Shown in pieces: positions 46,601 to 57,800 of a stretch of 64,000 nucleotides of DNA; position 1 is the stretch's first letter; each line of letters begins with the position of its first letter. A program made the translations under genes and the position numbers. The notes beneath the pieces are model-generated. The model was given only the letters and a program-made list of their open reading frames with translations, made no database searches and was not told where the DNA came from. Source of the DNA: Uloborus plumipes (Eukaryota > Arthropoda > Arachnida > Araneae > Uloboridae); contig JAXGGA010001709.1 of the NCBI GenBank assembly GCA_038373865.1, positions 1-64,000 of the forward strand, read 5' to 3'.

Positions 46601-46913
46601 ACTTAGGAAACAATAAGGTAAAATATTTATTTGTTTATACTATGTTTTGACTCTACAGAAACTGTTTGTCAAAAAATGTTTTTTTTTTCTCTAATAATTT
46701 TTGTGTTATTATTAAAAACTGCAATCTTTTTAAAAAATTCACGAAATTTCAGATACTGACTAAACTTTAAGTCATTTGCGGCACTCCTAGAAATTGTTCA
46801 AATGAATTGAAATTTGGTACAGAGTGTTTTTTTGTTCATTGGAACAAGATAGGGGGGTGGGAGCAAGGAAATTTTAACTTTGGAAAAATGCCATATAGTT
46901 AAGGGCCACCCTA
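43626..46913 (+). mobile_element. 3.3 kb hAT-like transposon with perfect 8 bp target duplication
   Basis: The element starts TAGGGTGGCCCTTA and ends with the inverse TAAGGGCCACCCTA. Subterminal regions also mirror each other (CTCCCACCCCCCTATTTTG near 43665 and its inverse near 46850). AGCAACAG flanks it on both sides (43618-43625 and 46914-46921), which is the hAT hallmark. It encodes one long transposase in several frames. Size, duplication and coding content suggest a formerly autonomous element. Confidence 0.9.
44361..46616 (+). pseudogene. hAT-like transposase of an unusual lineage, lightly broken
   Basis: The start is the ATG at 44361 (context AAA-ATG-G; MASTSSGSSLHNLRKDL). The N-terminal part has FWQKARIPTRRTGHC, then FVEIMDDLFDIAHANAL and EEDRKFLILQRQTGQAGSM. 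The central part carries LVLYWDRKLLPDL, SSGEDQAMAVYQAVEKWGI, ALCCDTTRSN and LPCRHHIFELILKGCF. The CCDTT..N and CRHH strings fit the second catalytic Asp and the CxxH motif of hAT-type RNase H folds. The C-terminal part has WYLAPEPMALSLFDD and NDVAERGIKLIQEY, where the Glu may be the last catalytic residue (inference). Lesions: a shift in an A run near 44873-44881, a TGA near 45031, a shift near 46130, and another in an A run near 46436-46446. Similar proteins, usually annotated as uncharacterised, occur in arthropods and cnidarians as far as I recall. Confidence 0.82.
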
Positions 46914-47851
46914 AGCAACAGTAGTAAAATTACTGGATTATAAAATCAGCCTCTTTTTCAAATCAAATCTACAGGAACAGAATCTTTACAATATCAAAAC
47001 GTATGAAAACCATCCTTTAATAAAATCGTCATTGTCGTTTTATAAAACCAAGTTTTTGGCTGTATTAAATATAATCGTATGCTAATATTTGCAAACAAGT
47101 TATAATTATGTTAAAAATTGCTACAGACACGATAAATTCCAAACTTATGTAGCACCGAGAGTGACAGAATGTCTCGAAAGTTGAAGAAATCACAGTGTCA
47201 AATTCCCCTTTTTAATATATGTAAGAAAAGCCCTTGATGACAAAAGATCAAGGAGGAGATAATGTTGAAAATTACAAAAACTTATTTAAAAAAACGTAAA
47301 AACAGTGTTGAATTTTCACTTTCAAATTCCGTTATTCAAGCAGCAATCCACCATTATTTAAAGGCCCTTGTGAAAATAAAAATGTAAAATCTTTTTTGAT
47401 TAACTGTATTTTAAAACTATATAAAAATACAATAATTCATTTCTTTTTCAGACAATTGAAATTTTAAAACCTTTTCTTTAGGTAAGATGGGTATGCCGGT
47501 TTATAAAATCAGCTGCTTTATAAAATCAAATGTCCTCAGAACGTCTGGGATTTCAATAAGCGGCGGGTACTGTACGAGTAAAATTAAGCATCAGAAGAGT
47601 CATTCGCATGCGTAAGAATATTTAAGAGGAAAAAGGAAACAATGGAAATCATTTACTGAAAGGAAGTAACTCTATCTTGAATCATGCAACTAATAACGAG
47701 AAATGAAGGAAATTTAAGATAAGCTTCCATATTTTAGCTAATAGAATGAGTTCTTTATTTTTATATGTCAACTAAACTATTGACTCAAAAACTGTACATC
47801 ATTAAACTAGGTCAGTAATAATATCGCTGTCTTTCGATCACCCATTATATG

Positions 47852-49010
47852 TCTACTAGCTGCGTGGCCCGGCGTTGCACGGGCTTTAATGTAGTGAAGA
47901 CAGTTTCAGAAAACTACTCGCCGCCAAGGCGGCTCGCCTTTGAAGTACCTAGGAAAGTTTCAACAAAATTACTCCCCCTAAAGCGGCTCGCTAAAAAGCT
48001 TTCCTGCATCAGAAAGTCAATCGAATTATTTGCACATGCTTCCTCAGAAATAAAGACGATGTCAAGTCGCGCACATTTAGCACTCTCCCTAAATAACAAA
48101 TAAAATTCCTTACCAAAAGTAATTATTTCATAACCGCTTTCTTCCTGTGAAATTAATTGAAAAATTCTAAACGAAAAATTTATTTTAATATTCGGATGGC
48201 AGCCAAAAAAAGTCCCTTCTAGAAACAGCAATTGCAATTTTATTTAAAAACACATTTTCAAAATGGTACCAGAGAAAAAATATAAGTCATTAATTAGAAT
48301 AAAAACAATTGTTAGAACTTTGTTGTAACACGTATTTAAAATGACAACGGAAAAAATAACACCCTTTAATTTTAAAACGTTCAATAATTTAATTGACGTT
48401 TTAATTTAAAATGGCAACCGGAACGAAATAAATGTCTTGGAACTTTAAATAGTTCACTAATTTAATTAACGTTTTAATTCAACATGGCAACCGGTAAGAA
48501 ATAAATGTCTTAGAATCTGAAATACTTCAATAATTTAATTTACGTTTTTGTTAAAAATGGCAACGGTAAGAAATAAATCTCTCGGAATTTTAAATAGTTC
48601 AATAATTTGACTAACGTTTTTATTTAAAATGGCAACGGTAAGAAATGAATGTCTTGGAATTTTAAATAGTTCAATAATTTAATTAACTTTTTAATTCAAA
48701 ATCGCAACGGAAAGAAATAAACTTCTTGGAATTTTAAATAGTTCAAGAAATTTAATTAAAGTTTTAATTCAAAATGGCAACGAAAAGGAATAAATGTCTT
48801 GGAATTTTAAAAAGTGCAAAAATTTAATTAACGTTGAAATTAGTATCTCAGCTAATTGACGTCGTAGAATAACGCGGTTGGTCTTATTGTCTTCCTTAGA
48901 AAATTTCGAATTGCATGGTACCTCGTTCGATTCTCAACTCTCAGCGGTTTTTGAGGAGTTCAAGCTTCAGACGGACAGACAGACGCGGGCAGATTTTAAT
49001 AGTAGTAATA
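47852..49010 (+). repeat. Dispersed repeat with tandem array inside
   Basis: Head CTAGCTGCGTGGCCCGGCGT and the CGCCAAGGCGGCTCGCC block match the repeat at 31009. The tail has ACGGACAGACAGACG and TAATAGTAGTAATATT. The central part (48260-48840) is a tandem array listed separately. No protein-coding segment. Confidence 0.58.
48260..48840 (+). repeat. Tandem array, ~73 bp unit, about eight copies
   Basis: Units begin AAAATGGCAAC(C)GGTAAGAA and continue with TCTTGGAATTTTAAATAGTT and CAATAATTTAATTAACGTTT. Starts fall near 48263, 48338, 48410, 48483, 48556, 48628, 48700 and 48773. The outer units are more diverged than the inner ones, the usual pattern for a minisatellite. Confidence 0.8.
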
Positions 49011-49382
49011 TTTTACCCTGAAATTTGACGCAGTATGTGTCGAAAGCTTAGGTACTCTCGAAAAATTGACTCAATTATTTTTTTTTATACTTTCAACATT
49101 GCATCAAAGAAACAGACGACGCATTGAACTCAGCAACTGCTGAAATAATAAAGAAAAAAACCGGTTTTGGATTTATTTTACTTTAATTGAAATAAATATG
49201 TTCGAATATTTTTGTTATATTTCGTATGTAACTATTTTTAAGCAGTCAACTAATTGCTCATTAATATCATTCAACCGCAGTTTGCATCCTATGATTTTTG
49301 ACTAGATACGTCTGTGACTACTACCTTTCACCCGCCCCTCTGGTTCAGGGTCTCCGCTCCTCCAGGGCGGTGGCGTTTAAGT

Positions 49383-49385
<3 letters not shown>

Positions 49386-49475
<90 letters not shown>

Positions 49476-49477
49476 AC
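49386..49477. repeat. (CA)n microsatellite
   Basis: About 45 uninterrupted CA units with one CT near the end. Long Thr-His frames through it are artefacts of the repeat. It lies directly outside the left tip of the 49505-59075 foldback. Confidence 0.97.
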
Positions 49478-50135
49478 AAGCGCGTGCGCTTATACATGCA
49501 AACATGCCTACACACTATTGTGGGGCAAAAAATAAAATTTTTTTCAGATCAACTTCTAATAGTTGCCAAAAGTTGTTTTTAGTGATAGTTAGCTTTTATG
49601 CAAATTTTGAGAAAAATCGGTTTATATCTTCAGGGGGCGCTGCGATCGCAAAGTGTTACCATAGCTTTTACAGGGATTTTATGGGTAAAATATGAAAAAC
49701 AATGCCGTTAGTTAATCTCATTGTTTTTTTTTTACTCATAAGATATATTCATGCATTCAAAACATATGAAATAACTCGGAAAAATTATTTTATGATATAG
49801 GGTAAGTGCTCCAGTAGTCGGCCATTTAAGAGATCTTTTGTGGATCTTGGCTAACCTAGAACTTTCAGCTATCAATACAGCAACAGAAACAAGGTAAAAC
49901 TTTAGAATGAACCTTTCTGATAGTGAATCACCTACCTGTTTCAGAAATTAAAAAAAAAAAAAATATGTTAAAATCCAAGCTGTTGTCAACACTAGTAAAT
50001 GCTCCAGTAGTCGGCCACAGAAATCCAGTGCTCGCCCACGTTGAATCCAGTATTCGGCCACTTCATTTTCATTGATCTTATCTGATATAGCGGGTTGAAT
50101 TAAAAAAACAAAACAAAGGGAAACTTACAACGAAC

Positions 50136-50312
50136 TAGACCCGTCATTTGGGGGGGGGGGGTCAGGAGGGGGGATCATTTGCTCCCCCCCCCGGTTTTGA
50201 GAAATCAGTTAATCAATATATAAATGGGCGTGGTGTTTTTTTTCCCGATGAAATTGCATTGTGTTTGCACCCTTTGCCCCCCCCCCTTTAAAAACGTGAA
50301 ATGACGGGCCTG
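50136..50312. mobile_element. MITE of the CAGGCCCGTCATTT family (copy 2)
   Basis: The left end TAGACCCGTCATTTG and right end AAATGACGGGCCTG correspond to 37575-37750, with the same poly-G and poly-C interior. Flanking octamers no longer match well, so it is older than the first copy. Confidence 0.6.
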
Positions 50313-50762
50313 CAGCGATGCATTATACTTAGTCTGGTCATATTTTTCGTGGTACCTCTGGGATTCAACTGTGTAGATGATCATGTTAATGTACTTCTTG
50401 ATACCTATGTGCTTTACTTATTTCTATAACTATCAATCTACCATTATTAATTTTAGACAGTACAATTAGCACAGAATTCTCGGGACATTAATGTTTTTAT
50501 ACTTTAGCTGCCTAAAAACAGTTTTATTTTAAAAACTCGCGCTAAAAAAAGTATTTTTTTCTGAATAACGTCTAAAAATATGTCTATATCAAAAAGAAAA
50601 TAATTTAAAACATCAAGAAAAGCTTCATAAGGGTATGAGTATAAATGGGGCAACACTTTTTTCCAAACATACTTGGCCCCCCTCCATCCCTTTTTCTCAA
50701 TGTTTCACAATTCAAGCTACCCTCCCCTACCACACTATAATACACAAACAAATTGTTATTAA

Positions 50763-52865
50763 CCCTACACTGCATGATTTTTTATTTTTCGTAGAAAAAA
50801 ATATATGTGTTCGTCAATATAATAAGAAAACATGGAAAAATATTTAAAAAAATTTAACTCTGAATTTTCACTCCTTTCTAATTAAAAATAGTTTTGTTGC
50901 CAAATGGCTACACCATGCATTCAACAGATAAAAATGATTTTAAATTATAGTCTTGAAATTAGTTTTTTTCGTAAAAAAATAGAGAAATTGAACATTTGGT
51001 GCACTGTACTCTTGTAATCCTTTACATTTTGACATGTTACATTATTTTTTATTTGTACTGTGTTTTTTCCGATGATCAATTCTGTCAAATCTGATGTCTT
51101 TTGAAAGTTCTCTCGCGCAAGCTTTCTTTCTTTTCTTTTCTTTTTTTGGTTTGTAACTAGTTCCTCTGTAGCTAATGGTCTCTTTTTAATACGCTTTTAT
51201 TAATTTACCATGGGGGTTTGTTTGTATGTATGCAGGGCCGCCGAGAGGTTTACCGGGGCCCCGGGGCAAAGTACTGACATGCGCCCCCTCCCCTTCCAAA
51301 AAAAAAAAAAATCTTCAAAACTAAGACAACTTACGTTCGGTGCAGAGAAGAAAAATAACAGTATTTCGTATTTGCTAATTTTTCTTCCAATTTTATATTT
51401 TTGTGTGTTTGATATTTTTATAATCTGCTGTACTTAAGTATGCTATGATATAAATGCGTATGAAATAAATCAGAAATACATAACACAAATTTACAAAAAA
51501 ATTCCTACTTCAATTTACTAATAACTATTACTAATTCTATCACTACTTCACAAAATTAATAATACGTATTTAAATAAATTACACATGTATGTGTTTTAAA
51601 ATCCTTTGAAAAAAATTACATTTCTTGACTATTAAAAGCGTTATTCCTCACTTTGAAAGTTCATTAAAACTTTCCATTGTACACGTAAGAAATGCCTGGT
51701 AAGTACTACAGAAGATAGCCCCCTAAGGCATTGGGCTACAAGCACTCGTTGCGTTGCTGTGGACACATGTAGATGCGAGATGTTTTTGCTTTGCCTGCAC
51801 AAAAATGAAGTTCAGTTAACCAAAAAAACTGTCTTTTTTTTAAAACTCGCATCAAGGGCCCCCTCTTGGGCCGGGCCCCGGGGATTTTGCCCCTGCTGCC
51901 CTCCCCTCTCGGCGGCCCTGTATGTATGTATGTATGTAACTCTCAATAAAAGATAAAATTTACGTTCTTTGCAAATATAAAAGTAATATATTTAATATTA
52001 TTTTTAATATTAAAGGCTAAACTGTATTAGATAAACTGCATATTGATGTATTATAAGTGCATGTAAACTTAAGTGCGGATATTCAGTAGTTTGGAAAATC
52101 AGAGGGAAACCCGTGATGATCATAACGCATTCCAATGTAAAAGCGTATTTTTTAGTTTTTTTCAAAACTATATTTTAAAATTATTAATGACTTTACTTGT
52201 CCGTGTAAGCACAACGTTTGTGCTAACTGAAATCTAAAATGAACGCGTTTTGAAGGCTTTTCCTTATTGATTTTTCGTTTGTTCACTCTGTTGAACATCA
52301 ACTAAGTATTGATAATTGCGAGGTCTTATAAACGGTAGAACCGCCGAAAGTACCACTTTTGGGTCCGCATGATTATATTATACCTTCCAAAAAGAGAAAG
52401 AAGCTAGCGCGAAACATAAACAAAGCACATACTTCATGAACTATAGAGATGAATCGAAGTGTTCTCTGGATGCTTACTGCATAATGTTGCCAAATGGCTA
52501 CAGACGTGTATTATGTCCTAGATTTTTTCCAAATAATTATTTTGATGTAAAACGCATCTTAAAAGAAAGATAAATGTTTATTTTATTCATGTTATTTCTT
52601 TAAAAGACAAAGAAAAATACTTCACTGTAAAAAATAATTTCAAAACTTGGTAGTTTGAGCGATTTTAAAAGCTATCCATATGGATTCATTTAAGAGCATG
52701 TAACAGACAAGTGCTGCTATGTACCGAGGATAAATGGTGATAATTGCTTTAAATATACCCAATACTTGCTTTTTATGCATTGAGTTGCCTTATGACTACA
52801 TTCTGCTATTCATAAGGAGGACAAATTGTCCATGTATCCAATTGGCAACACCATGCAGTGTAGGG
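50763..52865. mobile_element. Longer piggyBac-like element, CCCTACACTGCAT ends
   Basis: TTAA at 50759-50762 and 52866-52869 flanks CCCTACACTGCATGATTTTT and its inverse ATGCAGTGTAGGG. The terminal ~110 bp on each side match the 223 bp MITE at 23578-23800. The additional interior is AT-rich, contains two more GCCAAATGGCTACA blocks (about 50901 and 52491) and the hAT MITE at 51233-51920. No transposase is visible. Confidence 0.82.
51233..51920. mobile_element. hAT MITE with CAGGGCCGCCGAGAGG ends
   Basis: The left end CAGGGCCGCCGAGAGG and right end CCTCTCGGCGGCCCTG are perfectly inverted. TATGTATG flanks both sides (51225-51232 and 51921-51928). CAGGG termini plus an 8 bp duplication define the hAT superfamily. 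Inner GGGGCCCCGGGGCAAA blocks are also mirrored. The duplication lies in a short TATG repeat, so the 8-mer match is slightly less informative. Confidence 0.85.
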
Positions 52866-52869
52866 TTAA

Positions 52870-52980
52870 GGAATTATAGTTGAATTATAACTAAAATTGA
52901 GTATTTTTTCTGCGATATGAATTTATTACCAAATGTAGTTTTAGTTTTATACCACGGGCAATGCCGTGCGGGTACCGCTA
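52870..52980 (-). repeat. Inverted head of the ACTAGCGGTACCCGC repeat
   Basis: The minus strand reads ACTAGCGGTACCCGCACGGC starting at about 52981, as at 18599. Its continuation to the left is cut by the piggyBac-like element whose right TTAA is at 52866-52869. Confidence 0.55.
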
Positions 52981-53233
52981 GTTGTTACATAAAATGCTTT
53001 GGTACGAACCAAAATATGAAAACTCATATTTCTTGTTACCCCCCCCCCCTGCTGCAACCTGTCACAGTTTAATTAACCACCCCTTCCTCTTATTAAACCC
53101 GGACACCGTTTTAGGACAATCTCCAGAAATAAACGATTTAACTTTGTATTGTGAAAAAGGTAGATAAAAGATAAAATAAATGTTGTTACAACAAAGTATT
53201 ACGTATTGCGTATACGTAGTTTGGGCTTAAAAG

Positions 53234-54426
53234 TAGGGATGCACCGATAAGCAAATTGGCCGATTACCGATTACCGATTAATCGGCTATTGATAATCGGC
53301 CGATTAATCGGCCAAGCCGATTACTGATCAAAATTATTATTTTTAATACTACCACTATCATCATCACTGTTTTCCATTCTTTTTTTCTTTTTCTTTTTCT
53401 TACGATTCCGATTTTAGAAATAGTTACTACTTTTTTTTAGAAAAAAAAAGTATTTTTTCCTAACTTCAAAATAATTTTAAAACTTTATCCAAGTTCAGTA
53501 AACCAATTTTCAAACCTTTAAACCGGTATTATTGTTAATGAAATTACCATCACACATGACATATTTAACACGTTGTTAATTATGGTAACTAGGCATGAAA
53601 TTTAAAAAAGAAGAAATAGGGGAGGCTTTGGTGTGAGAACTTTAATTTAGGGGATCTTTCAATTCAAATTTATTGTTCAATTATTAGAAGCCACTAAATT
53701 CAAGACTTATTCTTTGTGAAAATTAGAGGTCTTCAAAAAGTGTTATAAGAAAAAAAGTATTGAGACATAAAAAATATAGCAAAATTGTCTCTATGTGTGC
53801 ATTTATTCAAAACTGAAAATTAATTAACTAAAAAATTTATAACAACTGTGAGGATTATTTTTTTTAATATTTCGAATTTATAACTTGGAATTTGTTATAT
53901 TTTTACTCACTATACTTTCCTGCTACGTGTTGTACGTTTGTTTGAAGAAAAAAGTTCCTGTTAATAAATTTTTTTATCTAAGTTTCTTTTTCTAGGCACA
54001 TAAAAAGTAATTTTATTTAGATCATAATTTCACTAATTATAAATAAAATGAAATACTCATGTTTTTGTATTCCAATTTAAAAGTTCAAGAATTTAATTAT
54101 TCCTAATAGTGTCATATGAATATCAGCCGTGAGGGTAATCTTTTTATATTGAATTCAGTTTTATGTACTGTATGACCTATTTGTGTTTTTTATTTACTCT
54201 GTGCACTTTCATACTACATGTTATAGTAAGGATTGCAGAAAATTATTTATTTACAGTTGATAATATTGTTTATCAAAATTTCTTGGTAAAATATACCTTA
54301 AAACATAATATTTAAAAAAAAAATTTCCGCCGATTAATCGGCAACATTTTACCGATTATTAATAATCGGCAAAGTGGCCGATTATGGCCGATTAATCGGT
54401 ACTGCCGATTAATCGGTGCATCCCTA
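53234..54426. mobile_element. hAT-type non-autonomous element, perfect 8 bp duplication
   Basis: CTTAAAAG occurs immediately before and after the element (53226-53233 and 54427-54434). The ends TAGGGATGCACCGAT and ATCGGTGCATCCCTA are inverted, and both subterminal regions are arrays of CCGATTAATCGG-type palindromes. The 1.2 kb AT-rich interior has no transposase. Confidence 0.92.
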
Positions 54427-54914
54427 CTTAAAAGAAAGTAAGAAAAAAAGCTTCTGAAGAAAATAATTTTAGCAGCACTTACTAAAGATCCAAGAAGGGA
54501 CAAAATAAACGATGTTTATATAAAATGTACAAAATGTACTTCAGGAATACTTTTGTAGTGAACAGCAGTTTTTAGTGATAATGACCAAAGAATCAAGAAA
54601 TGAAAAACTGCGTTACTGTTTATGTAAACATAAAGATGTAATAATAGAGTCGACACAATTCATGACCAATAATCACGGCGGCACTTAACTGGTTCACATT
54701 CATTAGAACAGAATTTCAACATACGGAACATTCAACTAAAACTGTAGTTACATTCAAAAATGCGCTGAAAGGAATCTCCATCAAGGCTTCATCTAGCACA
54801 GAATGTTCCACTGAAGCAAGTTCATTTGTTTTAAACTAATTGAAGTAAGATGAAATAAGGAAGTAAATGGAACTCGGGATGTCATGAAAGTAATCTTACA
54901 GCTTTTGACAAGAA

Positions 54915-55345
54915 TATTAGTGTGGTGTCAACCACCCCATTTTGTATAAGTCCTTCTTTTTTCCATTTCTCTTCTCATTCCCCCTGAGTTTCATTTCACT
55001 TTTTCGTACTGGTGAAGGCTTGCTTCGGCCAAGGTGACCTTTTGTATTGGAAATTTGATACAGCTCCGAAGAATACGTCGCCTCAACTTCCTTTCGCCCG
55101 GTTGCTTTGTTGGCAAATTTAGTGCCTTTTATTTTTTCTCTGTGTTGCCTGTTGGCATATTTACAACTCTACGCGTAGGGTCGACTTTCTCGCCTTGGCG
55201 AAGTGTTTGGATCTTGTCTTCTGTTTCCTTCGCTCTGGCAACCTAGGAAAGGAATTTTCTTATCTGCTGGTTTTTGCTTGATTAGGAATTTTTCAGTTGA
55301 GACTTGGTGTTTGATTTGAGTGGGTGGCAGTCCACCAACACTATT
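54915..55345. other. GC-richer segment of unknown nature
   Basis: Base composition shifts towards GC between about 54980 and 55250. Its borders carry a loosely inverted pair (AGTGTGGTGTCAACCACCC and GGGTGGCAGTCCACCAACACT). A 70-codon frame in the middle lacks motifs. It could be another MITE or a retroposed fragment. Confidence 0.3.
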
Positions 55346-55349
55346 TGCC

Positions 55350-56515
55350 TGATGAGGAGGGAGATAGAGAATGGTATATGAGAAATGTTTTTAAAACTAA
55401 AAGGATTACCGTGAGTACCCCAATTCATTTCTATCCTTTTCCCCTTTTAACTTCTACGATTGCTCCCTGTATGCATCTCCATTAAATGTTTTAATATGCG
55501 ATTAAGTTATTGTTGTTTATGTGCCTGATATGGTTATGCCATTTTCTTCGCCATTTTCATATGTGACCATGTAGTTGGCTATGTTATTGTTCGTTACTTA
55601 TGTTTAATAATTTTGTTGCATTGTATCCCAGAAGTGCATGAATAATAAATTCATTCAAAATTATTTTTTTCGTGAATTTTCTTTGAATGTGGGTTATTAA
55701 CTTTACCTTTTTTACAAATAATATAAACGCAATGTACTATGGTATTTAACCCATTCAAGTGTGGTGTATCTCCACATAACAATTAGTAAATAAGGAATAA
55801 CCTTGAAAACAAACCAAAATTTAATTTGCAACAAAGTAACCATGTAGTTTTGAAATTAACTCAGCACAATTTTAATCCTCTCGCAGAAAACTCAAGAAGT
55901 CAAACATTTGGGGAGAATCATTAGTGAAAATGTACCAACATTTGAAACAATTATCCTAAATAGAGCACAGGGATCTTGAACCTTTGGTAAAGCAAAAAGT
56001 TAAGCATAATAGCAAAAGAAAGAATAACTACATGCTTGGCACTCATTAAATAACTTGAGCCTATGTGACTATTGAAGTAATTCATCGTATCTCCTATAAT
56101 TGGGGAATGTTTATTAACTGTCGAATAAGTATCAATAGAAGTCAAATCACTCGTTGTGCCAATTTCATAAGTTTAAGATTAAATTTGATAAGAAAAACTA
56201 TTAAAACACCATTTGATAATAACATCCTTAATAAATAACTAGATGAGTATTAAAACTTATAATCTTTACTCAACGAATGCGTATTTAAAAATCTCTTTTT
56301 TAGAATTTTCAATTAAATTTACAATACTAGGAGCAATAAAATGTCAAAATGGTGGTCAAAAGAAGTTAAGAAATTTAATTTAATTACTATTTTTCAAGAA
56401 AAATAAGCTTTGGAAGAGGTATTTTTTCTCAAAACAGTTAAATTGTCGCTGTATTTCAATAAGTTAATTTAGTTTTAATTTGATGAACCCATATTAAGAA
56501 TGAAAAGCTACATTA
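55350..56515. other. AT-rich interior of the 49800-57019 element
   Basis: No coding frame, TIR or SINE is recognisable. This is probably the degraded original interior of the host element. Confidence 0.4.
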
Positions 56516-57689
56516 AGTATGTGGCCGAATACTGGATAAATCATCCAAACTGCTTAGAACCAGAGGTCGGCCTACCATGGCCGACTATTGGAAATGCAGA
56601 AGAATTCTGTATCCAGTAGTCGGCCACCCCTTTAAAAAATAATCGAGTCTAACCAGGAGTTCGCTCTTTCATTGAAACATTATTTTAGACATTCCATTAA
56701 GATAAAAATCACTCAAATTTACAGTAGAATTAAATTAATAAGTGTAATAGGCCATTTTAAGAAGACGTGTCCTCTTAGCTGAAAAATAAGCAGAACCGCA
56801 ATCTTGGATGACGGGCACACCATTCAAAATGAAATGACTCATTACTACTTCAAAAAAAGTACCCAAAACTTAATTGCCACTGGTTGATGATTGAGGATAG
56901 GTACATAAATGTGTGAATGCGCCATATCTGATTTTGAATTAAAAATGTACTATTTATGAGGAGTTTTATGTCATTGTGGCCGACTACTGGAGACTGGCCG
57001 ACTACTGGAGCACTTACCCTATTCATGTTTCAAGCATCTTAAAAGGAAACAAACAGTGAAAAATAGTGATTTTTAGTACAATATTAAATAAAAACTGAAA
57101 ATTTTTTACAAAATGTGACATAAAAATTATGAAACTGCAAACATACGACAACATTAAACAGCATTACTTAAAAATAAATTAAATATGTTTTTAAAAATAT
57201 GTCCAAATGTACAAAACGTACATGATACGAAAATTTTATGTGTCACAGTTTGAGCTTTCACTAAAATTTTTCTTATTTTCAAAGAAAGACAGTTCTTTTT
57301 GAGCTTCTAAACGTGCACGAACGAAACCATCCCTCGTTTCTATTCCACTTATGGTCAGTGATGCATCCGTCACCAACTTCACGCTGTTTTCCACGATTTG
57401 AGTATGACAAATAAATGTCCACATGTTTCGAAGAAAATGGGGAACATCTCCGGTTTTCACAGTGTAGCTTGTCTTCAGATGGCATCATTATTATAGGAGG
57501 TTCTGTTATGAGCACGTTTTCACACTGCCAATTTATCAAGTTGCATAGTCGGAAGAAAAGTTAATCTCAAAAATGATAAAAGTGTGGATGTCATTACTAT
57601 GCACAGAATTGATGTTTCTTACTCTTAAAACTTGACAAATAACTAACTGCCGTACATGCCTTCCATCATCATTTAACATTACAAGTAAA

Positions 57690-57800
57690 ATATTTTCAGT
57701 ATATACAAAAAAAAGCTATTCTCAGAATAACTGGCTCAATGACATGTAACAGGTCGTCTGGTAAATTATGCGACTGCTAGAATAACTTGCCACAAGTTTC
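57690..57800 (+). pseudogene. Possible trace of a non-LTR reverse transcriptase
   Basis: A short plus-strand frame reads QYIQKKAILRITGSMTCNRS, resembling the QKKAIRIITG string found after the thumb region of Jockey/CR1-type reverse transcriptases. It is followed by stops and cannot be extended. The match is a dozen residues, so it may be chance. It lies in the unpaired centre of the foldback. Confidence 0.25.

Larger units (their letters stand above)
43615..47575. mobile_element. Second copy of the CAGTAACCGCC-type repeat, split by a hAT-like element
   Basis: From 46922 to 47575 the text follows 21481-22607 (ACTGGATTATAAAATCAGCC, ACCATCCTTTAATAAAATC, TTATAATTATGTTAAAAATTG, GCCGGTTTATAAAATCAGC) and ends CGGCGGGTACTGTA. 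The left tip TACAGCAACAG lies at 43615-43625, separated by the 3.3 kb hAT-like insertion. At the site where the first copy has its piggyBac-like insertion, this copy reads GAATCTTTACAATATC without one. Confidence 0.68.
49800..57019. mobile_element. TA-flanked TIR element with CCAGTAGTCGGCCA motif arrays
   Basis: The ends GGGTAAGTGCTCCAGTAGTC and the inverse GACTACTGGAGCACTTACCC are perfect for at least 24 bp and flanked by TA. The motif CCAGTAGTCGGCCA (or CCAGTATTCGGCCA) recurs near both ends: 49811, 50003 and 50043 at the left; about 56519, 56578, 56612, 56976 and 56991 at the right, in both orientations. It hosts the piggyBac-like element, two other hAT-type MITEs (50136, 53234) and the hAT MITE nested in the piggyBac-like one. 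No transposase is recognisable in what remains. Confidence 0.75.

Noticed and set aside
49298..49582. 94-codon frame with a long Thr-His repeat
   Set aside because: It is the translation of the (CA)n microsatellite; flanking codons show no conserved motif.
55747..55760. A sixth piggyBac-like end (TTAACCCATTCAAG)
   Set aside because: No inverted partner with a second TTAA was found within a few kilobases, so a lone match is not evidence.
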